DNA of 64,000 nt from Prostheceraeus crozeri (Eukaryota > Platyhelminthes > Polycladida > Euryleptidae): positions 248,001 through 312,000 of the forward strand of contig CAJQUW010014290.1 in NCBI GenBank assembly GCA_907163375.1, in the 5' to 3' direction. The notes under the pieces are model-generated. The model ran no database searches. It had not been told where the DNA came from and saw nothing but the letters and a program-made list of their open reading frames with translations. How positions within the stretch are numbered: the stretch's first letter is position 1; each line of letters starts with the position of its first letter. Below, one piece after another: positions 23,375 to 33,067 of this stretch. The position numbers and the translations under genes are program-made.

Positions 23375-23695
23375 CAGCGTCTCGTTGATTCCATGCCTGA
23401 TAGAATTGCTGCTCTCATTCGAGAGAAAGGTGGACATACAAAATCCTGATTTTTCTCATGTTTTTCCGATAATTTTACAATTTAAATGCAATTACATGTA
23501 TGTCCTATTACAAGTACATATTTGATGGAAACTTACTGCTTTTTGTTGTTTATGAATAATAAATATCATTATAGAGGGGCTTAATATCATATAATAGATA
23601 TCATATCATTATATAACTTGAAAATAAAAATTATTCTTCATTCATAGACAAATGCATGAAAAAATAGGGGGTGACTAATAATGTGGGACAGACTG
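23375..23695 (+). repeat. Right 321-bp terminal inverted repeat, overlaps transposase C-terminus
   Basis: Begins inside the transposase coding region at CAGCGTCTCGTTGATTC, includes the codons for DSMPDRIAALIREKGGHTKS and its stop at 23449, and continues to the TA flank. Confidence 0.9.
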
Positions 23696-24059
23696 TATAT
23701 CGAACTGATCCTGTATTGTATTCTTTGCAGTCTTTCTAAACATGCAATTTGGAAAATTCTAATGGATTGGGTAGTGTTGTGATCAATAATCAAATCTTCA
23801 CATTCAACCCACAGATTCAATTCAAAATGTGAATTTAGCACGCGAATTCATTATATACATACGTACAGTATCGAAAGAATCCCTAGTTTTGAAGTTGTCC
23901 CGAAACCAATGGTACAGCCTTATCTACAATACGCCACCTCAAGACGAATTTACATCTACATGTTTAGTATGTTTCAGTAATTCGATTCTCTTAGTATCTA
24001 GCAGCATTGACCTTGATCGGTGCATATGTGCTTCTGCATTAAAATCAGTATTGTCTTAG

Positions 24060-24400
24060 ATTGTTTACACACGTCAGTATCTCACAAAGTGGACTATTTT
24101 CCCTTTCCTGTGGTGTTGTTAACTTTTCCAGATAGCCTCATCCCTCGAAAGATGGGTACTTATGTATTCGCGAGCCAGATGATTAGAATTTTGCGCATTT
24201 GCTCGCATTTTCAATATGTTGTTGAAAGGGCACAAGAGACTGTAAATATTCTTGTTAAGAGAGGTTTTTTGTTAAAGATTTATGTCGTGGTGCCACACAT
24301 ATCTTGTGTAAACATATGAACTTATTTCAAAAGTTTGGAATTCTTTCATGTAAAGAGTTTTTCGATCGTTGTGCGTAATGGGTGTCACAGGGTTCGTTAC
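24060..24400 (+). pseudogene. Penelope-like (Naiad-type) RT C-terminal fragment
   Basis: The plus-strand frame reads VSHKVDYFPFPVVLLTFPDS, then LIPRKMGTYVFASQMIRILR and ICSHFQYVVERAQETVNIL, followed by KFGILSCKEFFDRC in a second frame. This aligns with the C-terminus of the PLE RT at 43.1-43.7 kb (VYHKIDDFDFPVTLLTFPDN, VFAGQVIRYGRICSHI, HKFGLTAARQLFDLC). Only the tail is preserved. It lies about 450 bp upstream of a CUB exon, in intron 1. Confidence 0.7.
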
Positions 24401-24847
24401 TCTACAGAGGCGGTCCGCCAACCAGGGCTTACAAGAAATTAAAGGACCCAAAAATATGCTAAGCTGGTTGCTTCTCCTGCTGACGAACCTACAATATGAC
24501 TCACAGGTGTCGATATTTGTGTTTAACAATTGTAATTTTCGCTCGCTCATTGTTTGAAGACAGTTTTCCTTCAATTTGTGTGTTCTGATAGAATAAAATT
24601 GATTTTGCCTGGTTTGCCTGTGGGAACGGTCATCTGTCCTCTTAAGGACCACTCTAAAATTCTATAATGATGTAAACTAATGAAATATTTGTATATGCAT
24701 GTATTTTGCAATGTTGCACATCATTTGAAATTCATCAGCAAAGATCGGGCTTCCTCTTTAGTTTTACCGACTGAAAGAGCGAGTATTTCAATGATCCGAA
24801 ACTATTTTATCAGTTTTTCATCAAACCCAGTCATCTTTTCCTTGCAG

Positions 24848-25104
24848 ATGTGATCCAATCCTAGCCAAAGATAGAATTGTAGTCTTAGAAGGGCTCTCAA
24901 AGTCAGGGAAGACACTTGGACGTTTCTGCGGACAAGCTAATTCCATTCAAATCGTGTCGGATGGCAACAAACTCAGCATTAACTTTTATTCTCAGCATTC
25001 TCTCAAGAAAGGTCAAGGATTCGTGGCTAACTTCCAATTTGTAAATAAACATAGTGTACAACCTAGCAAAGCTGTTGACGATTCAATGCGAGGAGATGGA
25101 CTTG
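24848..25104 (+). CDS. CUB-gene exon: second half of CUB domain A plus linker
   Basis: Preceded by TTTTCCTTGCAG and followed by GTAAGTGT. The entering phase completes the AAA codon of exon 8053-8263, giving ISGK-CDPILAKDRIVVLEGL, the CUB third Cys and the D-R-I-x-V-L-E-G turn. Then GRFCGQANSIQIVSDGNKLS supplies the fourth Cys and the C-G motif, and INFYSQHSLKKGQGFVANFQ the closing GF-A-x-F strand. A polar linker (NKHSVQPSKAVDDSMRGDG) follows. The exon ends with one base of a split codon that joins the exon at 53756. The length and all four cysteines fit a complete CUB fold. Confidence 0.87.
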
Positions 25105-26740
25105 GTAAGTGTATCAGATGCACTCATCCAACTTCGCATCGGTTAATTGGATAAGCATTCAATATAGAGTGTCCTATGATAACTAGTCAAGTCCCGTAAA
25201 ACTTCAAAAGCATGGTCGCTGTCTTTTATTACTATAGTGCTGATATAGGATTCAAATTGTAATCAAGAACTAGGAATACTCTGACAATTAGAGACACACC
25301 CTTATTTTGCCAATAATGGCAAGTGTCTCTCATCTGACTGAAGCCCGTACGTCTCTATGATAAGTCTAATAGAACTCTCTGAAGCAAAACAAAAATGTCA
25401 ATTTTAAGGTATGCATCCAGTCAACAACAAAGACCTGTAAAAATTACAAAACGTGGAAGCATCAGAAAATGAATCGGCTATTTCTTATTTAACCGATTGA
25501 TAAAGCCGATTGATTCATGTAGTTTTATTTTCCTGGCATAGAAACTAAAAGTCCAGAATTGACATAGCAAATAGCCCAGAATTAAAATATTTTCTCTTAG
25601 GTGGATAAAATGTATTACTTGCTGAAATATTTTGTCATCATGATCGCTGTGACTAAACTAATGAGGGAGTGAACTAATTATAATTGAAATATTTGTGGTC
25701 AAATTGATCGAAATTCATGCATTTCGCTGCATCAATGCACCTCGTGCAGCCCCTAAAAGTGATTAAATGTTCCAAAGCTTATTTCAAAATAGATCACAGA
25801 TGAGACTTTCCATTGGGAGAAATTCAAGAATATTGGGATTGAACATTACCAATTCGCTGAAGCTGAAGGGTTTGCGGTCTAGATAGGGCAAATTCAATTT
25901 ACATCAAGCTTCAATTTTCTGCGCATGATTAAGATGTAATGTCGAACAGCTCACAAGTCCTTTCATTTAAGTACATTACTCGTGATAGGAAAATCTTCGG
26001 TTATTTTTGATTCCATATCAGTCACCTAGTACGTTGCGAAGTTCGTGCCTTCATACATCAAGGTCCAAATTAATTTTAAGAGATTCAAAATGTTAACGCG
26101 ACAGGTCATAGAGGCATAGTTAAAGTTTCAAGATAAGGCTTTAATTCACCTTTGCCAACTAAATTTAAATATTTGTTTTTGTATGAGCCGATCCCATTTA
26201 ACCAATGCACCCAATGCACCCTTCTACAGCCTTCTTTCGATTTTAAAGATTTTTGTCGACCCCCAGAGCAGTATAAAATTGTGGCCAAAAGAAGTAGAGG
26301 ATTAACGCAATTCTAGTGGTGCTGCTTTCAACCTCGTAAAATGACTAGTTCGCTCATCAATCATGTTTAAAGCATTTTTTGGAAAAAATGCCTTAGTTTT
26401 GAAGATGTTCTGTGCATTAATGGATTGATGAAGTATTTGTTTTGATGTTTTGTGTTATTTGTTTCACTTACTATCCTAGTATATTCTCAAACTTGGAAGG
26501 ATATTTCATATTATCTTCATCAATACAAAATAAAACTCTTATATGAGACCTATAAGCAAAAGAATATTTGCTACAATGCTGCAGGCAGTTACCGGGTCAC
26601 ACTGCCATTACTAAGTATTATTTATGATGTTCATTAACATGCATAATGTGCAAAATGTCTAGTCAAGTCAAGCTGACACTTGAAGGAGCTCACACCAAAG
26701 GAAATGAGCTGGAATAAATTGTTCAAAAGCTATGTGGAGG
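25105..26740. other. Intron 2, no feature recognised
   Basis: No paired repeat ends or domain-bearing frame seen in this part of the 28.7-kb intron. Confidence 0.45.
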
Positions 26741-27059
26741 TCTTTTGAATTAGTTGGCCAAGATAGTGAGATAGTAACTATGTACAGGCCCAACGTTTCG
26801 CGTATTCACGCCTCTTCAGGGGCAAAAAGAAGGCAAAAAAGTCCAGTAAAAGCAGTCAGTACAGCATCAGGAGAGCGCGACGTCTTCGCTCTGTACCCTT
26901 GAGTTATGGTGATGTGAGAATCAGAAATGAATCAGTTCATGCCTGCGGTTTATCGTAGGATTCAAGCATTTAATGAACCGAGCTTCGCTCAGCCGAGTAT
27001 TCACTGGATTCTTGCATTTGTCCAAAATATCTTGCGCGAAGTCGTCGATAGAGGCAGCA

Positions 27060-27840
27060 AGATTACACCGAAGTCAGTGGTGATAGGGAGATAAATATAA
27101 GCGAAGACTCCATTGAAGTGGTTAATGACTTATGTTACATGGGCGATAGACTAAATAACTCCGGAGGTTGTTGTGAGGCTATAACAGCTCGTGTAAGACG
27201 CGCCTGGAAGAATTTCCACGACACTGCCTGTCCTTGCCAACAAGAATATCTCGCCGAAGCGCAGGGTCAGGTATGCATTGCCTATATCAAGATTGTCTTG
27301 CTGCATGCGTCCGAGACATGGCCCATAAAAGTTCGTGACCTTACTCGCCAGGCAAGAAATGAGAATGCCATTAACCAATGCATGTGCTCCATCAAACTTT
27401 GTGAACGCCGCTCCATGCGCGAACTGAGAGGCATGCTCCACCCGCATGACGCGGAATCATTCCTACGCCAAAATCGCTTGCGCTAGTTTGGTCACATGCA
27501 ACGGATGTCGGACTACAAGTGGCCAAAGAGAGTCTTATTTCATGAAGTTGCTGGATCGAACATCAGAGGTGGATAGAGCACGGTTGGAACAATTACTGTC
27601 ATTGTATAAATATAGTTGTAATTGTAAAAGTTCAACTGTAATTGTGATTGTTCCAACCATGGGACAGAGGAAGAGATGGTGGCACAATGTCAAGAAGGTC
27701 TTGAGCTCCTGCATCTGGACCCTCAAATGACCCAAGACCGAGCAGAATGGAAAAGGCGAATCCATCCCGGTGACAACCGACACAACCTCAGTGTCCAACC
27801 CTCAAATCTGGGGAAGAAGAGACAATAAACGGGGAGTAAG
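27060..27840 (+). pseudogene. LINE polymerase C-terminal remnant
   Basis: The frame 27118-27486 reads VNDLCYMGDRLNNSGGCCEA, ITARVRRAWKNF, LLHASETWPIKVRDLTR and MCSIKLCERRSMRELR, the conserved post-RT region of invertebrate LINE pol proteins (YLGD-x-L, SETW, AW-x-KF). After a frame change it continues as FGHMQRMSDYKWPKRVLFHE, and further on RKRWWHNVKKVL and DRAEWKRRI match the terminal GRPKKRW...RAxWRxxI block. A 77-bp foldback is inserted at 27582. Truncated and decayed; an RTE- or Jockey/CR1-like clade is possible but not assignable by eye. Confidence 0.78.
27582..27658. repeat. 77-bp foldback MITE inside the LINE remnant
   Basis: GGTTGGAACAAT at the left and ATTGTTCCAACC at the right are perfect 12-bp inverted repeats; the centre (TTGTAATTGTAAAAG) is partly symmetrical. 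It interrupts the C-terminal LINE block between HEVAGSN and the WWHNV segment. No obvious target duplication. Confidence 0.6.
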
Positions 27841-27914
27841 AGAAAGTAACACGCATCATTGACTATCATAGTGACGCAAGACTCCACAGTTACTTGGTGG
27901 AAGTCAGTCATCAG

Positions 27915-28926
27915 CAGGACCGACCAAATAAGCATTAACAAGTGATCGTTTTATGCGCTTAAAAAGTAATTTTATGCAATGAAAACTGTATTTATGCAAT
28001 ATCATTTTGATTATAGAAATAGTTGCAATGTAGCAAGAAATGTAGGCCTATGGATGCATAAATGGTGAATAGTCTGTCAGCCCTTTGAGTTCATTCCTAA
28101 TACACAATACATGCGAACGTTTTCCTTAGTTATACTAATGTGATTGCTCCTCATAAATGCCTTATATTCTGAAAAACGTCTCTCAACGTAAGAAGAGTTA
28201 ACCGGAGATTGCGACAATAGCAATTGTTCTTCCAATGAATATCCTTCAAAGTCCCTCTCAACCAGCGTCTTGAATCCTGTGTTCTTTTGAAGAACGTGCT
28301 CCAGCTTGGTCCTTACATTCGCATTAAAGTCATCGCTGATACCATCGATCAGTTGTTTGATCACAACGAGGAATAGAGCCATATTTAAAGGAAATGTTTA
28401 CAGTACCTCTTGCAATCTCGGTGTCCGATTTTTCTATTAGCTCCTTAAGGTCAACGATTGCTGCACAATCATCCTCCAAGTCAACAATCACTTTTTTCAG
28501 GGTCTGATAATTGGTGAGGTAGTATTCCACTGCTTCTATCCATGTGTCCCAAAAGGTGGTTATCGGGTAGGGTGGCAGTGACATGAGAGCTTTTTCCAGC
28601 TTGCGACAACGTGAAGGAATCACAGGAATCCGACCAATGAATAAGCAGCATATATAGCATGTAGTGTCTTCTGAAAATAGGAAATCTTCAAGATAAAAGT
28701 AGACATTTTCCACTGCTGAGCCGTATAGCGTTATGTAAAGTAAAATATTGAAAGGAAAAGATAGGTGTCAACACAGGAAACGAGACACAATTTGTTTATA
28801 ATAACTGTTTTTTCAAGAAATCATCTACACATGTATTTAAAAGCACTTATTTTCATGATATGCATTTTTATGCAATTTAAGCTGAAATATGCATTTTTAT
28901 GCATCATGCATATTTGGTCGGCCCTG
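27915..28926 (-). mobile_element. hAT element with partial transposase (1012 bp)
   Basis: Ends CAGGACCGACCAAATAAGCA (left) and CAGGGCCGACCAAATATGCA (right, reversed), the CAGGG start expected of hAT. Flanking 8-bp duplications are identical: GTCATCAG at 27907-27914 and 28927-28934. Internal repeats of ATGCATTTTTATGCA occur near the right end. The element has inserted exactly inside a copy of the dispersed hairpin motif also found at 36171 and 42980. Confidence 0.9.
28077..28713 (-). pseudogene. hAT transposase C-terminal part, frameshifted
   Basis: The upstream frame (28713 to about 28385) reads SLPPYPITTFWDTWIEAVEY, YLTNYQTLKKVIVDLEDDCA and AIVDLKELIEKSD, resembling the core of hAT transposases annotated as CGG-triplet-repeat-binding-protein-like (P-x-T-RW-x-TW-x-EA-x-x-YY). 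After a one-step frame change the downstream part (28382-28077) reads LFLVVIKQLIDGISDDFNAN and then NSSYVERRFSEYKAFMRSNH, the hAT dimerisation motif (S-x-x-ER-x-FS-x-Y). The N-terminal BED finger and first catalytic part are absent, so this is an internally deleted copy. Confidence 0.78.
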
Positions 28927-28984
28927 GTCATCAGCAAGTATTCGCTAAGTCGTTTTTCGACCCCTATCATGTAAACACACAGAC

Positions 28985-31055
28985 TGCGCCAGTATTCCAT
29001 CTCCCTTATTGCAGGACTCCATTTTTTCGAATACTCAAATGCAAATTGTAGTCGCTAGATCTCTATCTAGAGGATAATGCATTCAGTATTTAGTCCAAAA
29101 ATACCGAATAGTGTCTGCCTATAATATTTACAAGAAGAGATGACTTCTTCTCTCGCTGCAATCCTAGAGTCATGTTTGTCAGTCAATAACAAATAATTGT
29201 AAAACGAGTGCTTGTCTGAGCGACATCCTAGAGTAGCTTGATACTAGCTTTCCATTCAGCGCGAACTTCGTTCCGATAATTTGATGAAGCGAGGGTGGAC
29301 GAGAACCGAGGATATTCATATATTTCATTGATTCAATAGGTTATTATCTTTAGACATATACATCGATGTATGCACTGCGGCATTCTTTTGTTGTCTATTT
29401 TGTCGCAAAGTTCGCGTCATCTGTTCATCAGAATCCAACTATGCGAAATTGCAATCTAATGTGATTACTTTATTTTGAAGCAAGATTTCTGAATTAAATG
29501 TGATATGTTCTGATGAATTTGATAGTGCGAATACCTTCAAATCTCAGTGGAATGCAATTATCAATATTACTTACAGTAATTTGTACGGAACGCTCTGAAG
29601 GCTGGAGACGTCATGCGAGTGCTTTGTCGCTGGCAACAGTCAGAGCTGTTTGCTGATTACGTTTAGACCAGGGATGCGGAGTCGGAGTCGGAGTCGGAGT
29701 CAAATGATAGGACTCCGGACTCTGGCCTATACCTAGACCCGAAATATAATACAACCAATTTGTTTACTCTCGTACATATAGCTGTCAGTGTCTTGATAAG
29801 CAGTAATTGTCTGATAGGCAGGAAATGTTTCTGATAATACTCAGCATCAGCCAAAATACCGATTTCACTGATAAATTGTCTGGTAAGTGGCTGCTTACAG
29901 TTTGCAGTGTGCTTGAAAAGTGTATTAAGTATGAATTAAGAGATTTAAAGCCCCTCCACATTAGCGAATCAGATCATCACTGAACACAATGAATTTATTA
30001 GAAAGAAGACATTTCCCAATTTTCTGACTGATACAATACATTGGAAAATCAATGAAACAAATTGGAAATTGTATAGCGGTCCCTACCGCTAAACCGTGCT
30101 ATCGACCTCAGAAGGCGCTGGACGCCAAAGACCCGTTACGGTTTTACTGTAATAAAGTTTATGTCACTTCGAGACCAAACTTTTTCTTTCCCGAGAGTTG
30201 AACATCATGAATTGGCCTTTTGCAAACGGTAAACTATCCCGGTTCTTGGTCAATCATGTGGAAATTATGGAATGGAGAATTTCTTAGTTTATCATCAATT
30301 CTGTTTGGGATAGGCCTACTTTCCAATAGATTTCGCAGAAGTATTCAGCGCCGCCTTCATTGGTGCCCACAGAAATGAGCCCAATCTAAATAGAACACAA
30401 AAATATGTGACAAATATTCCATCAAGTACTATGGTTCACGCTTCTGGGATAAGATGCCGAATGATGATCGAATAATTGAAGCCAGCAGACGGCATGACAT
30501 GAACGTTACATTTCTAGATATGATAATGCGTTTTCTTCCTCGTGAATTTCAAACCCAATAATTCAAATTACTGGTGACTCTAGACTTTGAAACCCCGGCA
30601 CTTGGAGCAAGCCCATCTGGTTTTATTTAATCTTCCTTTGACTCAGTGTCAGCCCGGCTATAAAGCTTGAAGACCGGCCGCCCAAAATTAATTATATATT
30701 TTGGCATATGCCGACCACTGGCGACATTAATTCTAGAATATATTGTTTAGCCTCATTCATTTCATCATTTTATATGTGTTTCGTACGCGCTTGTAGTCAG
30801 TCACATCCAAGAATTGAGTATGCATGTAATGTACAGTGCATATTCTTTAAATGAATGTAATTCCTTAGATGCGTTTTATCTTTATGTTCATTCTCGACCT
30901 CATAGAAAGCGTACGAAAATATATTGTGTGGAATGTTAACCCTGTAATTCTATTACACACAGAAATGCATGGACATGTGTTGTCATGATAACAGTGTCTA
31001 AACGAATGCGGCCTTCGGTGGTTGACAATGTTGGGTGCCGGTGCATTAGCAGTCT
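28985..31055. other. Intron 2, mostly featureless
   Basis: The only repeat-like feature I can point to is CAGGGATGCGGAGTCGGAGT at about 29671, a GGAGTC hexamer repeated four times at what looks like a hAT-type CAGGG end; its partner end was not found. No coding region recognised. Confidence 0.4.
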
Positions 31056-32062
31056 CAGGGCTATAACTGTGGTCAGGTTTTGCTCGACCCAACCCAACCC
31101 GCAACCGGTGTGGAAAATTTCAATCCTACCGGCCGGTCGACCAGCAATTTTCAAATCTCACGGTTTTATTATATTACAGGTGCATGAACCAAGCTTGAAT
31201 ACTTTTCTGACGAATCCTTCATATGTGCATTATCGTCTCTGAGTAAATCAGGAAAAGAAATCTCGCGCACTGCATCCTAAAACCTATTTAATATATCCTA
31301 TTCGATACATAATTATAATAGAACTTTCAACTAGTTAACAGCACCTGTATTTACTATCTATATAATATCAGCAATGAAGCTTTAACGTCAGTATACTCCC
31401 CCATATTGGGGCTTGGACGGTGGTGACATAGTCAGACTTTTCTGAAGCCCTGTTCAAAAGTCAAATCCTGTTCATGTAAGAATGATCTATAATTACAACT
31501 TTAATTCAAAATAATTCTACGAATTAGTATGAAAATTAATTGATTACGGGAGATGCAATGTACTGTTCATGTCAACTACTTCAACTGTGTTCAGCTTCAA
31601 CAATGCTTGCAGATAATATAGGTCGATCTGAAGTAGCACTGTAGTTGGAATAGTAGCACTGTAGCTCCAAAGGATGGCAAAGACATACAGACCTTCAATC
31701 ATTGGAGCTATCTGAATGCCTTAGCTAATGTCACAAGCATGGCCAAATCGACTGACTGCATCGATTTTAAGTTAGCGATCTAATTTCTGTTTAACATGAA
31801 AGATACGAATGCAGACAATGCACGTAGATGCTACTCATAGGGCCTTCTAACCACAACTCAATTTTCGTGGCAATTTTCGTGTACATTGGTTTACAACCTG
31901 AAGTCTTGTGCAAACCACTATTTAATTTCAAGAATCTAAACTTGTTGCATGATCCTCGACCGGTTTTTCAACCGGTGACGATTTGCCGGTCGGTAAAACC
32001 TCAAAACAACCCAGCACAACCCCACCGGTCTACCTGTCAATCAGCAACCGGTTACAACTCTG
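31056..32062. mobile_element. hAT-like non-autonomous element, ACCGGT-rich ends (1007 bp)
   Basis: Left end CAGGGCTATAACTGTGGTC; right end (reversed) CAGAGTTGTAACCGGTTGCT. Both terminal regions carry repeated ACCGGT/CCGGTCG words. Flanks AGCAGTCT and ATCGGTCT agree at 6 of 8. A SINE tail sits inside at about 31372. No transposase recognised. Confidence 0.62.
31372..31447 (-). repeat. SINE 3' tail fragment
   Basis: In minus orientation, AAAGTCTGACTATGTCACCA and CCGTCCAAGCCCCAATATGG, followed by GACGTTAAAGC, match the tail of the SINE at 61406-61612. The tRNA-like head is not present. Confidence 0.55.
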
Positions 32063-32125
32063 ATCGGTCTACTTTGTGAATATTATGAAAATTCGCGGTT
32101 ATCACTTACCCAAAGTGTAGGCATA

Positions 32126-32460
32126 TTAGGTAGAGTGGTAACTCGGCATTTATTAAATCCCCAATGTGTATACACTTTCGAATTTATTAAATGAACTCGA
32201 GGGGGATATAGGTGGTAATTGATACCAAATTTGAGATATGCAAATTTTTGTGGTTTTGAAGAAATTGCCACGGAATTGACTGATCAAGATTGTAATACAG
32301 AAGGAAATTATGGTACTTTAAAGATTCCCAGTGTCATGACTGCCTTGGAGATTCAATGTTTGTTAAATTAACAATTCGATGGGCTCCTATCATTTTCATG
32401 CTCAACCTCAAGAGTATTTTCTTAAGCGTGATCATATCACGGGCAACCTGTCATATGACA
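32126..32460. repeat. Dispersed repeat, copy 1 (ATTAGGTAGAGT family)
   Basis: Collinear with 46577-46970: ATTAGGTAGAGT, AAATCxCCxxTGTGTATACA, TTTCGAxTTTAxTAAATGAA, ATGCAAATTTTT and the terminal inverted word CTTGAGCGTGATxATATCAC recur in order. No coding content and no clear terminal duplication. Confidence 0.6.
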
Positions 32461-32623
32461 GAGCAAAATCACATCATCAAATACAATAATTTCAATTAAC
32501 TTTGAAAGATGTGTAGGTGGATATCACTATTCGGATTCAAGAAATGAAACATGAATTTAGTAAATCATAAAATCATGCCGGTGAAAATTGAATTAAAAAC
32601 ATGAAATTTCAGCCAAGAAAGCA

Positions 32624-32779
32624 AATTTTAACAGACGGAAAATAGCTGCGCGTCTTGGTGGATTTGAACCACCGACCTCTGGCATTCTAGGCCAACGCTC
32701 TACCAACTGAGCTATCGACGAGCGACAGAACGACATAAGTCCTCAATTGAAGAACCCGCGTAGGAGAATCCGATAGCTT
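32624..32779 (-). repeat. 156-bp tRNA-containing unit, copy 1
   Basis: Near-identical to 32912-33067; the only difference I see is one base in the tRNA anticodon stem. The 132 bp between the units are not similar to the sequence around them, so a 156-bp module was duplicated. Confidence 0.85.
32649..32721 (-). tRNA. tRNA-like gene, anticodon AGA, weak acceptor stem
   Basis: A 73-nt cloverleaf can be drawn on the minus strand: D arm AGCTCAGTTGGTAGAGC (A box), anticodon stem TTGGC/GCCAG closing the loop CTAGAAT, and a T arm GGTGG/CCACC with TTCAAAT (B box GGTTCAAATCC). Anticodon AGA would decode Ser, but the variable loop has only 5 nt, whereas tRNA-Ser has a long variable arm, and the acceptor stem (TCGTCGA against AAGACGC) pairs at only four positions. 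More likely a tRNA-derived pseudogene or SINE head with a live-looking pol III promoter than a working tRNA. Confidence 0.55.
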
Positions 32780-32911
32780 CATCCTCCAAGACAACATAGC
32801 ATTAACCGTCAAGCCAAACTACTGAAGTAAGTTATCAGTAATTCAAAGCCAGCATTATACTTTGAAACGGGGACTTAGTCCACACAAGTATTCAAAGAAA
32901 GCTGCAAAGAT

Positions 32912-33067
32912 AATTTTAACAGACGGAAAATAGCTGCGCGTCTTGGTGGATTTGAACCACCGACCTCTGTCATTCTAGGCCAACGCTCTACCAACTGAGC
33001 TATCGACGAGCGACAGAACGACATAAGTCCTCAATTGAAGAACCCGCGTAGGAGAATCCGATAGCTT
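32912..33067 (-). repeat. 156-bp tRNA-containing unit, copy 2
   Basis: Second copy of the module at 32624-32779, 288 bp further on. It runs into an AT-rich tail (TTTTAATAAATAAATAATT) that could be a SINE-like tract or target sequence. Confidence 0.85.
32937..33009 (-). tRNA. tRNA-like gene, second copy
   Basis: Same structure as 32649-32721 with one change in the 3' strand of the anticodon stem (GACAG instead of GCCAG), which breaks a G-C pair. Both pol III boxes are intact. Confidence 0.5.

Larger units (their letters stand above)
20860..23449 (+). pseudogene. Outer Tc1-like transposase, split by insertion and mutated
   Basis: The N-terminal part (20860 to about 21064) reads MGRRPDIHAEVKNQILIALA and then a homeodomain-like HTH, IPATAKRFKVSERTVQRIKK. 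It is cut at TA 21065 by the inner element and resumes at 22664 as CRRVAANPNLTVR, followed by one in-frame stop, then QLAEDGITVSKSTIHRRLKE. The catalytic core shows CFSDESTFECRD (first Asp), a stop after ETRLIP, then FMQDGALCHT (second Asp, NWIFMQDG), a frame change, and WPGNSPDMNPIEMLWGTVKK with the DD34E-type glutamate in NPIEMLW. The C-terminus lies in the 321-bp repeat. Apart from the inserted element there are at least two stops and one shift. Confidence 0.88.
20275..23695 (+). mobile_element. Tc1-like element with 321-bp inverted repeats, interrupted by another Tc1
   Basis: Both ends carry the same 321-bp sequence in inverted orientation (20275-20595 and 23375-23695), with about five differences by eye. 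TA flanks both ends (20273-20274 and 23696-23697). The outer tip is C/TAGTCTGTCCCACATTATT. A second Tc1 element occupies 21067-22663, inside the transposase gene. Without it the host element is about 1.82 kb. Confidence 0.9.

Noticed and set aside
24272-24652. 126-codon minus-strand frame
   Set aside because: It overlaps, in antisense, a region whose plus strand continues the PLE RT tail (KFGILSCKEFFDRC); no domain on the minus strand.
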